Source of the DNA: Pipra filicauda
Taxonomy: Eukaryota; Chordata; Aves; Passeriformes; Pipridae
DNA: 64,000 bases
Direction of reading: 5' to 3'
NCBI RefSeq assembly: GCF_003945595.2
Contig: NW_024104441.1
Location: forward strand, 186,001-250,000
Made by a program: the position numbers and the translations under genes. Under the pieces are notes generated by a model. The model worked only from the letters and a program-made list of their open reading frames with translations, was not told the origin of the DNA and made no database searches. Shown here piece by piece: positions 28,686 to 42,200 of this stretch (positions are counted from its first letter, which is position 1; every line of letters begins with the position of its first letter).

Positions 28686-31600
28686 GGTGAGTACCCAGCT
28701 GGCCCTGCGGGGATGGGGGTCTGGTGAGCCAGGACCCACAGCAGCCGCCCGGGGCACTCGCGCAACTGGCCGTGGGGCTGCTGTGCCCGTGGCCACCCAC
28801 TGCCCAGCGAGAGAGCCAGCGGCTTGACTGTCCCTTCTCGAGTAGCCCTGAGCCCTGTTCCCAGCTGTCCCCATCCCCGGTGGCCCCATTCCCAGTCTTT
28901 TCCTTCCCAGTGTCCCCGGTGCTCCCCATCGCAGTGTCTCTGGTGCGGGTGGTCCTTGGTGTGTAGTGCTCCCGACCTCCAGCGTCCACGATGTCCCTTT
29001 CCTGGTGCTCCATCCCCAATGTCCCCTCCCCGGTGCTCCATCCCCGGTTCCCCTCCCGGTGTCCCCTCCCCGATTCTCCGTCCCCAGTGTCCTCTCCCGG
29101 CGTCCCCGCCGGCGGCAGCCCCGCTCTGCCACGCACCGTTCACCTTGGCGAGTCCCGGCCGCATCCCGCCGGGGATGCCCGGCCCGGTGCCCCGCGCCAC
29201 CGCCGCACACGCGGCTCAGCCCCGCCGGGCCGGGAACGGGGCCGGGACCGCCAGGCTGCTGCCGCGGCGGCTCCGCGGTGCGTGTGCAGGAGCCGGCGGG
29301 GGCTGCGCTGCGGGGCCGGGCCGCGGCCGGTGCGGGACCAGAGCGGGGACGGTTCGGCCGCCGCATCCCGCCGACCCCGCCCGCAGCGCGCCGGGCCGGC
29401 CCCGCCGCTCGGTGCCCGGTGCGCGGGCCGTGGTGGCGCCAGCCCCCTCCCGCCGCCCGCCACAGCCCCGGCGGCCCCAGTGCCGGTGCCCCGGGGGCCG
29501 CAGCCCCCCGCGCTGACCTGCCGGTGCCGGTGCCGGTGCGGGCGGGCCGGGCTCTGCAGCGGAGCGGGCGGCGGCGGCGGCGGCGGCAGCCGGTCACGCG
29601 CCGCCCCGAGCCGCGGGCACCCGCGCGGGAGCCCGCCTGCACCGGGAGGGGGGGCGCGGGGCACGGCCGGGGCCGCCGCGTCGGGACGGGACCCGCGGGA
29701 CCGAGCATGGGGGCGGGCGAGTCCTGGGGCTCATCCAGGGTGGGCTCTCGGGGTCGGGTCCCCCGTGGCGCGGGTGTCTCTGTGACGTGGCTTCTGGAGG
29801 GGCACCGGGACACGTCCCCGCAGGACAGGACACGGTGGGGCGGCAGAGGGGAGATGCTGCCCGCGGGACGGGAAGGATCGCCCGGAGCGAGCAGTGCGGT
29901 GGCACCTCAGCACGGGATGTGGCCGAGGCTGGTCCCGCGGCCGCCAAGGGGTAGGCGCGGGGCGGCTGGGGCGCTGCCGGACTGCCTAGCAGGGTCCTGG
30001 GGAAGGTCTGGGGGTCCCTGTTACCCATCTGTCCCACACCTGCCTCCCAGCTGCTTTACCATGGGCACACAGCGCCCTAGCAGCCACTGGGCCGTGGGAC
30101 CCTGCCAAAGTGCAGGTAATTAGTTAATCTGCTTAAATGTCCGTCTGGAGAGCTGCCCGCCCTGCCGGGCTTGGGCTGACATTGGCACGACCACGGCGCC
30201 ACAAAATCACACCAGCTCAGGGCTCTGTCCTGCACGGTGACACCTGCACTCCATGTCCCTGCCTGCACCCCTGCTCCTCCCAGCCTGCACCTCAGCAGTG
30301 CCTGAGCCACCATAGCCTTGGCAAAGCCCTGTCATCACCATCACTCTCCTCTCACCGCTCCAGCGGGGCCGTGTGGCACCTCAGGTCCCCACGGCAGTAC
30401 TGTGCCGGCAGCACCACACAGTGCCCCACTCCTGCTCCTGCCACTTCTCCATTCCCGGGACATCGTGCCTGGGCTGGGCTCACCGTCAGTGCATGGGGCA
30501 TTTCTGGTCCCCAGTCCATCTCTCTGTGGGGTTGGGAGGCTGTGGTAGCCAGCTGAGAACAGGGTCCGGGAATGTGGGCAATGCCGTTGTGCCGGGCCCC
30601 ACACCACAGACAGGGCAGGCAGTTAGTCTGGGGATTAGCACTGGGGAGGCCGCCCAGGGGGAGAGTGGAGGTGATCCTGCACTGCAGGGGGCACTGCCAG
30701 CACCACCACGGCCAGATGGTCTCATCCCGTGGCTGGTGCAGCCACAGTGCTGAGTGTGCAGTGGGACTGTGGGGAGGGAGCTGGCTGTGCCCTATATACC
30801 ACAGCCGTTGGGGCACCTTTTGCACAAGGCAGGGGCACAGCAGCCACATCCTCTGTGCCGTCAGAGGTTTCCTCTTCTGCCAAGTGACTCACCGGCAGGT
30901 GAAAAGTTGAGCCCCCTGCTCTGTGCAGCAGGTGAAGGATGTGACCAGTGCTCTCACACCCCTATGCCTGCGGCTACCTGGGTGTCACAGGCTTTTGACC
31001 ACTGTAATCCCCCTTCTCCTGGGCTCTCCCCAAAGATAATAGGACAAAACCCCAGTTTCAGAGGAAACTGCCCCAATTAAGCGCCCTCAAACAGTCTGGA
31101 GCCCAGCTTTGCTATTTTCTGACCACTGTGCATGTTTTATGGTCCTGTCCCATGCCCTCCGCAGTCTCCCTTGGCTGTGCTGCTGGAGGAACCACCCTGA
31201 CACCTTCCCTGGGTAAAGGGTGGGATGAGACCCCACAAACACAGCCCCACTGGCAGCCTCATGGAGGCAAAGTCCAGGAGAAACTGTGGATGCAGGGCCC
31301 CACATGCCTAGGGCATGGCTGGCTCTGGCAAGGAGCCAGTGACAGTGAGCTGGGAGTATGGGCTGGGAGGCAGGACCTGCTCCCTTGGGACGTAAGCAGG
31401 GTGCCCGGGAATTCTGCTGCCATGCAGCACACATGCTTCCATTTTTGTCCAGCAAGGTTGGAAGAGGAGCTGCCATCGTCACAGCCGTATTGGGACAAAT
31501 ACCCTTGTTGGCAGCTAAAATCCTGGAGGACACCCTGAGTGGGAACAGGAGGGGCCATGGGGGCCAGTGTGGCACCCTGGGGCTGCATCCCCTTAATCAG

Positions 31601-32280
31601 TTGTGAGTCGACGTGGGGAGGCACTGCTGGCTGCTGTTGCTGTTATACCTCCATCTCCAGAGATTTTGTTTTGAGCTGTGTGCCAGCACATGTGTGTGGC
31701 AGGGGCTGCGGGGTCCCCAGGGCAGCCCCGCATTGCACCCCACGGCACTGGTGCTCCATGTCGGGGTGCCCAGGAGCCAGTCCCTGCTTTGCTTTGCACA
31801 GGGGCTTGCGGCAGACACCTCCAGAGGTCCCTCCAAGCTCAGCCATGTGCTGCCGAGCTCCCTGCGCCCAGGCCGGGGGCTGCACAGAGACCTGCACCCG
31901 TCCCCGCCGGCCCCAAAATGCAGGGGGTCGTGAAAATGCAGCCTCGGCCCCCCCGAGCAGGTTTTGCCCAGCGAAGGCCGTAAAGGGAATGACGGGGAGG
32001 CGGATACATGAGGGCAATGTGAAATGCCACTGCTGCCGGCAGCGTCACCCAGCCCCTTCCCTGACCAACTCCCACACCTACCCCCACCTCCTCCTCCTTG
32101 CTAATTAACATCACTGGACCAATGTTAAACTGGAGGGGTGTAGTTTTCCTTCTTTAAACAAAGAAAGGAACTGAAGAAAGGAATCCTCCCAGTTCCACGA
32201 TCCAGGGGAGTTAAACACGGCTCCAGGGGAGCCGCCCACTCTCCCACTGAACAGGACCGTGACTCTCCTGAAAAACCAAC
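28686..32280. other. PRRT3 5' CpG island and intergenic junction to IHO1
   Basis: About 28.7-29.9 kb is GC-rich with many CpGs, most densely at 29.1-29.7 kb, and should contain the PRRT3 promoter and an untranslated exon. From 29.9 to 32.1 kb no conserved exon, repeat family or RNA gene was recognised, although the sequence is moderately GC-rich and short frames are open by chance. EMC3, which follows PRRT3 in human, was not found here. Confidence 0.5.
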
Positions 32281-32315
32281 ACAGAGAAAATGGGCTTTGG
32301 TGACAGCACAAAGAG

Positions 32316-32321
32316 TTTATT
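32316..32321 (-). terminator. IHO1 poly(A) signal
   Basis: Plus-strand TTTATT reads AATAAA on the minus strand, about 950 bp beyond the IHO1 stop. It is the first strong candidate after the stop and marks the edge of the AT-rich domain. Confidence 0.65.
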
Positions 32322-33273
32322 AAAGCCGGGATGACAAAGCTGGATCATTTAGATTTGTGGCAACACCACAAATTTGCTTTTGTGAACATCAAAATGCTTT
32401 TTTGCTGGTAAGATTTCAAATCGGAAATCAAACCTGACGCAAATGGCTGAAGCAGTGGGAGCTACTGATAGTCACAGTTGGGTACTATGGAAAGAGTTCT
32501 CTGTGGGAATAGGGGCTGTCCAACGTGTCATCTGCTGGATCTGAACATTGTATCTTTTGGCCTCTGTTTGAGAACCACTGCCCTTGAAAAGGATACGTTG
32601 GAGAATTCCTTAATCAGCCAAGAGATACAAATACAAAAAAAGTAGAAACAAAATAATTTCCTGAAATTTCTGAGGCCAAGAAATTTTCAGCCTAAAAGGA
32701 GAAGAAATTCAATAGTCGATGAACCTGAGACATTGGGATTTGGTTTTCCTCAGCTGAACTGGTCCCCGTCCAAAGTTCACAAACAACTCCTGGGACAAAT
32801 CTGAACCTTATTGAAATCAACCAGAACAACACTACTACTGCCTCCAGAACTAAAAACCTGAACTTTTACACAACAAACCAACATAGAGACTATGGGTGAG
32901 AAACAGAATGAAGCCTCTGGCCACAGAGATAGCATTACATTGAAAAGCTGAAAAGTTTCCAGTAAATCTCAATGCCAAATCTGAGCTGCCCGTCTGTGCT
33001 CTGCCAAATCTCTCCTCCCTGGGAATGTCTCAGCAGACTCTGCAAGCGTGTAAATACGATGGTAACTGGAGCCCTTGGCACCTCTGGTGGGAGCAGGGAG
33101 ATAAAGTAATACAGCTCCAGGAGAGGGGAGAGCTGTCCTCACATAGTCTCTTGCAATATCTCAAACTGGGCAATAACACTTTAGAGCCTCTGGCTAAGCA
33201 GGTAACACACCTAGAAGAATAAACTGCAACTGAGATGGCCAAGCCTGCACTGAGGGCTCCAAACATGTCCCCT

Positions 33274-36200
33274 TCAATCAGAAGAATCACTATCAAACAA
33301 TAAAGAGCAACAGGTTGGGTTCTTCTGAGCCAGCAGATTGGCAGGATGTGGTTTCTTGGAGCTTGAGGGGCTTCGGAGGTTGAAGCAGCTCATCTGCTCT
33401 ACACCTGTTGTGCTACATAGGGATAATATATTCCCCTCAGGAGAGGAATCCAAGATATACGTTTTTACGGTGGAAACATTCACTCTTCTTTTAATTTCCA
33501 GACTTTTCTTTCTTCTGCTTGCAAGTTGTTGCAGGCTTTTATCAGAGCATGGCACTGATGGGAAATTCTCTGTAAGCCCTGGCTGAGCGCTGCTGAGGAT
33601 CTGCTGATGGCGAGCTGCAAAAACCGGGTCAGAGCTTTCTGAATTGAGATCAACCAAGTATCTGGGAAAGCAATTTTTTCTGGAGCTTTCCAACTCAATA
33701 ATCCCATTTGCCTTCCTCTGCTTCAGCCCACTGTCAGCACATCGAGAGAGCTCGCCTTTCCTCTTAGCAGGGTATGCTTTCTTCCTCCCTACAGCTTTAT
33801 TCCAGGGGATCCTTCCTGGACTCTGTTTTGTTTTGTTGCCTACAGCTGCCTTCTGCACCTTGTGGCCTGTGGACCCGTTGCTGTCTTTTTGCCCAGGTGG
33901 AGCTTTCCATACAGACTGGTGGCAACCTTGAGGCTGCTGCTGCTGTGACGGTGTCAGGGCTTCAAACCCTCCAGTGCCTCTCCTGAACGCCTTCCTCCGT
34001 GGGGTTGGTAGAGGCGCTTCCAATGGTACAGGACAGTGTTTCTTCTGACTGCCCCCCAAAAAGTTACTGTCAGCCCAGCACATGCAAGGATGGGTAGCAC
34101 AGCTCTGTGTCTCCAAGCCATATTTCATCTTCTGCAAAGAGGTGTTTGCTCTGTCACAGGCCTCTGTAGCAATGGCTTTGCCTCCTGAGGCTGCACCCTT
34201 AGAGGTGCCATCCTCAGTGATCTGGTTCCTCCCAGGGGAGTGTCTGTGTTGCTCCCCCACTGTCATACAGTGGAAATGAGACCAGCCTGAGCAGCTGCAA
34301 ACCCTGCTGCCTTGGCAGCAGGGCTGGCATGGGTGCTTCTCATCCAGGACACGAAGCTGGCACAGGCCAGGGGAGGTCTGGGAAGAGTTATCTGTCATGT
34401 GAGGGGGCAGTCTGGCACTAGGCACAGGTGTGTGCTGCTCAGCTGAGGCATTAGGGAGCTTCACGAAGTCTAGTTCTTTACACAGCTTCAGGTGCTGGTC
34501 ATTCAGCTGGGCTGGCAGTGATTCCAGACCCTCTTTCAGCAGCTGAACACTGGATTTCACATCTGAAATCTCTGCATCTTTCTGGGGAAGCAGCAAGCAG
34601 AGCAGAAGCAGTAAGCAATACATGAAAAGGCACAATAATAAGAAAGTTTCAGGTACCATGTGTCAGTTTGATTCAAAGATCAGCAATCTGTATCTTCCTG
34701 TGTATCCTCAAACTGTCCCACCAAAGTGAGAGGTTTGGAACAGAAGCATACCCCTAACCCACTGTGTGCCCCCTCTCCCAGGAGCACTGCCTTCTCATGC
34801 ACTGGTGTGACACATCCTTGCCAAAAGCAATTCCTACAGCAGGGCCTTTGGAGAAACCAGACCTGTCCAGGAGGTCTCTGACAACTAATTCTTATGCCTC
34901 TGACACTCACTTTTTCTGTTTTCACCTCTTTTTTCCCTCTCCCTGGGAAACACCTCACTGAAGGGACAAGGTGTTGCACTTTTGCAAGGTGCTCTCCCCT
35001 CACGGGCATGCACTGCACCACCTCCTCCAGCAAAGGCATGTGCCAGGTGAGGAAGCAGTGAGTGCTCTGTCGTGGCCTGCCACGACAGGGCACTGTTGGG
35101 CTCTTGTCTTACTGACCAGGGCTTCATCAGAGCTTACAGCACTGTTAGCCAGTGGTTGGGTAAGCATCCATCAGTATCTGGCCTAGAATTAGCATTTTAA
35201 TACATCTTTCCCCCTTCATTATAACTAGAGCAGTCAGCTTTATAATCCACCACCTGAAGGCAATTTAATATTCAGTTAGTATTTTGAAGAAGTGGGAGAA
35301 ATTCAGAATGGGGATTCAGAATAAAAGATTAATTTTGCACTTACGGCTGCAAGTCTCCTCTCCATCTCCAGCAGTGCCTGCTCCATTTGGCTTCTATCTC
35401 TCAGAGCTTTCAGTACAGAGTCACAGTGACTTTGAAGAGCATCTTCCACTAAACAGGGAAATCAATAAAAAACACATTTGGTCTTTCATTTGTAAATGTG
35501 AATAAAGTACTATCAATACTATTGCTGCTTCCTCCACGTCTTGGCATGAATCACCACAGAGATTCTCCCGCTGCGATCTCCCCGTGCCTCGGGCCATGAA
35601 CAATGGGGTGGATGTTTAACGCAAGGCACTTGAAATTTGTAAGATGCTGCACATAGGCCAAACCTCATTTACTGTGCTCTGTTAATGTGGCAGCTGGAGA
35701 GGAAAGGCTACGCAAAGCCACAGTACTTGGTAGGCTCAATGCAGGGAAGGCTGAGGCTTAGCTGTCTGCCAGCTGCACAACAGGCACAGCCAAGGCAGGG
35801 GGACCCAGTACAGCTGACCCATCCCAGCGTAACCAACTCTTTCCTGCAACCAGCTGGTGGTAAGTGGGAGCTTGAACAGAATGGAGATGTGAAAGGTTAA
35901 TGGCTAAGAAGTGCAACCAGAGAAACTGTTTCAGAAATGCACAGGAGGCTGACAACTGAGGGGAAAATGCTGGAAGGGATAGTGGGAAATGATGAAGCAA
36001 AGAATTGGGATTTCCATTTGCTGGGCAAGGGAAGAGAGAGGGTCAGAAATTGCCTGAACCAGGCAGCTGCACTCAACACTTGGTAATGGGGGCCCCAGCA
36101 GTGTCCTGTGGGGGCATAGGCTCCCTGGGAAGGTACTAAATTGGAGCAAGATGCTCTTGGCTTCTTCTTCTATCAGTCTTGTGGAAAAACTGATAAAACC

Positions 36201-39200
36201 CCAGGAATTTGGGTTATATGATTGGATAAGAATATAACTCCCCCTATGCAGCTGCAATTACTCTTACAGGAACCACTGCCGTGCCTAATATGCTACAGAA
36301 TGGGAACACAATTTGCAGTGTGTGTGGAAATGAAAACTCCTTAGGAATCTTATAGAAGTCTCCTTTAAAATTGTAAATTAGGACAAAGAGCTGAGAAAGA
36401 GCAGAGAGAAAGAGTTAAACATGTCTGGTCTTTCCTGTGAAGGGTGCAGAAAGGTGTGTACAGCCAGTGTGGTTAGGGTGGAATGCTGGCTGGTTGGGGA
36501 AAAATAGGATCCAAAGCATTCTTGCTAAAGCAAAGCACTGCCATACCAATGGGCCAGGATAACTGAAATCCTGGTTCGTGGACTAGCACTGCACACTTGA
36601 GGAAAAAGCAGAATAAAGCCTACATTTTAAACAAGTGGCTACAAGAGCTCTGCAATTAATGAATCCTCTTTTGCTACAGATCCAAAGTGTTTGATTGACT
36701 TTGGTGTCGATGGAGCTGAGAGCCTGGATGAAGGCTGTTCCTCTTCACCCAGTGTTTATCTCAGCTCCTCAATGCAGCACCTCTCACCCTGCAGAGCTGT
36801 GCTCACAGTCTGCAGAGCCACAGGGCACTTGGGATCCCTTCTCCTCATGCTCAGCTATTTTCATTAAGCTTGTAGGGACTTAATTATCTCAGTGAGCTGT
36901 GCCCTTCTGTCAAACTGTAGATGGAATTGGTTAAAGAGTTAAAAACTATTAGGGAGAGGCGGGCAGAAAATAATTGTAGGCTTTGCTTCTGTGACAAAAC
37001 AGGGACATTTAAAAAAGGTACATTTGGGAAGGAAGAAAGGAAAGAAATCTGAGCAATTATAGGCTTAGTAGTTTGATCTTAAGGTTTTAGAGCAGACTTT
37101 AAGGGGAAAAGTACTCAAAGACATGGAAGGAAATGGAATAAAATGGAACAAGATTGGAAAAAGTGGATTGTATCAGGCTAATGTAATGCTCTAGGACAAT
37201 GCACAAGTCACAAGGTAGGTGACTTCTTAGACAAAGGCAACACAATGGGCTTTCTGTAGATTCAGACAAAGCTTTTCAGTGGAAATTGTCATGTATTATG
37301 AAAAAAAAAGAGAGAAAAAAATAACAGGAAACTTAAAAAATAACCCTAATTTAAAGGGAAAACATCAGCTCTTGCTCGGGGTAGCATGAGGGGACGAGGT
37401 GGCTCTGGAAGGTGCTTCTCGAGGCCTGCTCATGAGCCAAACACACTTAAAATCTGCTGTAGTCACCTGGGTGCAAAAGCCAGAGGGCATTCAGGTAATT
37501 AGCAGGCAACACAAAGATGCAAACGCCAGCACCAGGGGTTACAGGTGAGACAGGGCAGTGTGCTATGTGGTGGTGCACAGGCTCTGGCTGACAAAACTGC
37601 TGTGGACCCCAGGATGTCTGGAAGCCTGCATACAGTCCCAGCTGTGCAAGGAAAAAAAAGAGATTCAACTGAGACATGGGCAGAGAAAAGCTCCAGGATA
37701 ATTAAGTGCTTACATGGTAATCTCCTCTTATGAAAGGAGATTGAAAATGTTGGTCTCATTCAGCCACGCAAAGCAGAGGTGTGTGGTGGCACGAGGCTGG
37801 AGATGCTGGGATGGGGTGCTGCTGAGAGCTGCCTCCCGGTACCAGGGAACTCCTGTGCCGAGCTGTATTTTTAACTTTGCCTTCCTCCAAATGGGTGTTG
37901 CTCGGGCACAGTGCTGTCATTAGGGAGAAGGAACCCGCGGTTGCCTCATCCATGTGTCTTCCTCACACACATTGAATTAAACCACCTCCCAGATCTGGTT
38001 TTGAGGGGAATTTCTCCATTTTTTCAGGATGCCCATCACCACATGGCTTTGCCTTGTTCTCCATAGGAGCGTGGCTGATTTCTGAGGATTATCTGCACAT
38101 ATTTCAACTAATATGCTTTCTGCTGTTGCAGGCAATTTGGTTGTCATTTTTAAGCTTTTAGTCTTTTGCTCTGACAGATTTAGACTGTTTTATAAATCTA
38201 GAAAGCTATGACTTGCAGAATGGGTTTGTAATGGGGGAGTGAATGTTTGAGTGGGCCTTTTAGACTTTGCATCTCCCTGATTAGACCTGAGGGCTACCTT
38301 CAATCCAAGAACAAGTTTTTGGGGAGTCTGCCAGCCTACAAAGAGGGGGAAAGCAGCAGTGACTCAAGGAGGAAACTCCTTTCATGTCACTTTATCACCT
38401 TCCATCTCTGCATAGTGAAGACACAGAAAGGGCAGCATCTGCAAGCCTACCACGGCTTGCTGCTCTTCTCCATATGCTTAATTTTAGCTCAGAATTATTT
38501 TTAAAACTTTCTAGTTTCCCTAGTCTGTCTGTTCTTCTTCAACATAGTATCCTCAGTCTAAAAATAGTCCTGCATCCACTGGGCTTGTGATCTGCACACA
38601 ACGTTTGACTCAGCACAGCATGCTGCAGGCAAGCAACCAGCAGCCAGCCTTTCAAATGCGTTTCATTTGTACGTGTAGGAGTATTCTGCAGAAAAGGAAC
38701 CTCAGTACAGAGGAGGGGCACTCTCCTTCCCTCCCTACTTCCATACCAGAGAAGTGTTCAGACTTGTCAAACAGTAGCAAACAAAATAAAAATGGATGTT
38801 AATAGAGACTTAAAAAAATAGGCATTGAGACGGCCAAACTAGATCAGATCAAGAACTCTGTTAGTCAAATGTCTTGCCTTTGAGAATGATCAAGAATGGC
38901 TGCTTCAGAGGAGGTTTTCTTCAAATAAACCCTGCAGCAGATAGTTATTGAATAACTTGATCATAGAGAGAAAATCTTTACTCAGTTAATGGGTGACATG
39001 CACAGACTTGTGCCTCTCTTGAGGTAATTTAAAACAAAGCATTTTTTTTACGAACTGGAACATCGCTGTGTTTTGATTTGTTGTACCATTTTCTTCAGAT
39101 GCTACTGGTTTACAGTAATAACATTTGGAATGTGAAATCTGGCATGAGATAAAAGGCTGTAGGACCTCGGGGTAGGGCTGCCACCCTGTGCTGCAGAGGG

Positions 39201-42200
39201 TTTCCTGCAAATCAGCCTGCACCCAGATGCAGCTGCACTCCCAGCAGCTGAAAATTACAGCTTGAGCAGCCGAGGGAGGGAGTGCCAGCCTCCCAGCCTA
39301 GGAATATTAAACAGCAACTGCTTCTGATGCCTATCTATCATCCTCTGTGCAGCTCATCCTGAGATTGGCACTGACAGCACAGAGGCTTTAAATAACACTT
39401 TGGAGAGAGGTTGGTTCCCCCACGCCCAGGTTCAGTAGGGGAAATAGGAGGTCTTATAAACCTGGTGAGGCATGAGCAGGGAAGGCAGCTCTGCAGCTCA
39501 CCAGAGCCCTGTGTGTTCTCCCTGGGCAGCAAGGGAGCTTTGCCAGTGGGTGGGACAGTTGGGCTGTCACAGCTGTATCCTGCTTGGATATACTCTGAGC
39601 AGTCAGCTGGAAGGTTTGTGCTGGCTTAGCCTGAGTTCTCTTCCACAGCGCATCAGGCAGCACCTGCATCAGTGCACTGTGGGATGAGCTGCCCCTGACC
39701 TCACCCTGTGCTACAGCACACAGTGCTCCAGGCCCTGAACAATGAGGGGTTTCAATTTCCACCAGAGCAACCACACTTCCTCTCACCATCCACGCTGAAG
39801 TGTTTTGGACTCTGGTTAAAGTCCCTCACATCAACAACTTTGTCCGTCAGTGCACATCTAGTTAGCAGCTACATGTAAAAAACCCATTTCTTTATTCAGT
39901 TTCAAACCTTTTGACTTTTCAATTCACACAGAATGTAAGGTATTCTGGACTGGATGTCCCAGTCTGGACCATACTGTTCACAGTAAACAAGCTCAAATCG
40001 CATCGCTCTAAACACAGTGATTTGCCCTAGAAATCTTGCCAGCAACTGCTGGGCCTGGGGAGTCTGGAAACAAATCATGTTTGAAATTTGCCTACCAGGC
40101 ACTGGATCCTGTCAGAGAATTGCATCAGCTCGTGCCTCTGTAAGTGACACATTGCACATTATTCTGTCACCCTTGCTGGCAGTGCGTCAGAGGACTGCCT
40201 GTGGTGTGCTGGCTGGAAGGATGCTCTCATGTGCAATGGAGCCAAGGTGGTGCAGAGAATATGGCTATTAGGAGCTGTCACAGCTGGAACTATCAGATAC
40301 CAGGACAGCAAAGCAGTTCAGAGAGGGCTGAGTGGTGAAAATTGGGTTTGTATAAAAAATAGAAAGCTTTGATAAAAGCCTGGGTATATAAATTAAAATG
40401 AGAAAAATATGAAAAGAAACGAGTTACAGGAGCTGAAACCAGAAGGAAAGAGCAAATGATGAGCGGGCAAGTCAACCAAAGAAACTGTGTATAAGGTGGA
40501 AGAACTGAGGCCACAGGGTCTGCCTTCCTCTTTACATCCCTGTGCACTGCACACCAAGATGTGAGCAAGGCTCAGAGCAGCTGTGTGCGGAAGCTGCTCA
40601 GGCAAATCTTGTCTCATCTCCGGTGCCAGACACAGCTCTATCCACTGTGTGCAAGCACATATGGACAAAAGAAAACATTTTTTAAAAATCTTCCTGCACA
40701 GAGCATGCCAACCCAACAGCATTTGGAAATGCTTTGGAAATACATTTTGAAAAATATTTTCTGTTTTCTCCTCACCCCATGGCTATGCAGACTGTGCCAA
40801 ATGTGCTTGCTATCCACTGCTATAAATGCAGCCTGTGATACTCCTTATAAGCTTTTAATAAAGACAGACTTGCTTTCCAGTTCCACCTTTCTTTGCTTTT
40901 CAAAGCTGTTGGAATGTCCTGGTGCAATAGTTCTCTTCATTCTTCTCTTCTGCATTCCTCTCCTACATGTGAAACCCTCCACTTCCAATGAGTCGCCATG
41001 TCTCTGCTGTGTCACCAACATCCCCAGGTACTGTGTCATCAGCCACTGACATTAAGAGCTTTATCAGCTCTGAATTTAGCTCTTTATCACCTATGTTTTG
41101 GAATTTTATACCAGTTTTTCAAGGGAATAGCTTCAGTTGGGATCTTTTCAAGGCACTAATGCAGGTATTTATTTAGTGGGAACTTAATTATCCATCACTG
41201 TGATACCAGTCAAATGACAGTGTTTATCAGCAATTAAGCAGTGACAGATGAACCTCCCAGAAATAAAAAAAGAACAACATTGTGCAGCATGTGATGATTT
41301 TCATTATATATTCAACATTCTGCAGCATGATGCATTACAGAAAGTGCCAATTTTTCTTTTCAATTGCCTTGAAAATCTAGTAGCAGGCACCTCTGGGAGG
41401 TTTCTCATTTCATTCAAGGCACATTTATTTAAAATGGATATGGAGAAGAAAGAGGACAGCTGAGTAAATGGTATGGAATGAAGAGGGGGAGTTGTGAACA
41501 ATAGATTTGATTTTCAGTGCCATGACAACAATTTCTGTGCATGAGGTATGTGAAATTAGGCAAAGTCCTGCTGCAGAGTGGACAAGTTGAGGCACTGAAG
41601 TAATTAGGGGGTGGGAAAATGTGTAATAGGGAACTTGTTGTGCTGGCCAAAGCAGACAGATTCTTGCTTACTTTAGGGTCCCACCAAGAGCACTTGCCAA
41701 GCAGAGCAAAGGAGTGTTCTTAGTACAACAAGATTGGTATTTCAAATGTACAGGCTATTACAGCCTCCAGCAGAATGCACCAGGCTCCACTCCTTTTGCC
41801 TGAAAGGGCTGTGTTGACTTAAAGGGTATCTGTCAAAGATGTGCTTCGTGCAAGCCACATTTTGCCCACACTGAATATTATCGTGCTTTTGTGAAGGTCT
41901 GCTGCCTTCATCTCACAAGGTATAACTCAATTCACCTTTCTTGCATGTATTGGAACTGGCCTGTTGTTCTTGTACAGAGCAAGGCAAGCTCTGAGCAGAG
42001 TCCTGACAGGGTGTCGATAAAGCATCACAACAGCATTAAAAATTAACGTACTCTCAAAGATTCAGATCTAAGCCAAATTAGAAACAATTTCTTGAAGTAT
42101 TTTCCCTCGGTAAAGGCTTCTGTGATTATCCACCTCAGAGTTGTTCAAAAGTATTTTATATTATTGGCTATTTTGGGGGTCACCTTTTTATCATGGCAAT

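Noticed and set aside
27477..29813. A 778-codon minus-strand frame extending PRRT3 upstream
   Set aside because: The part above 28685 is CpG-island sequence with no similarity; a signal peptide begins at 28685 and an acceptor lies just upstream, so the longer reading is chance.
29300..32100. Possible extra gene or lncRNA between PRRT3 and IHO1
   Set aside because: Short open frames only, with no conserved protein, splice pattern or poly(A) logic that I can support.
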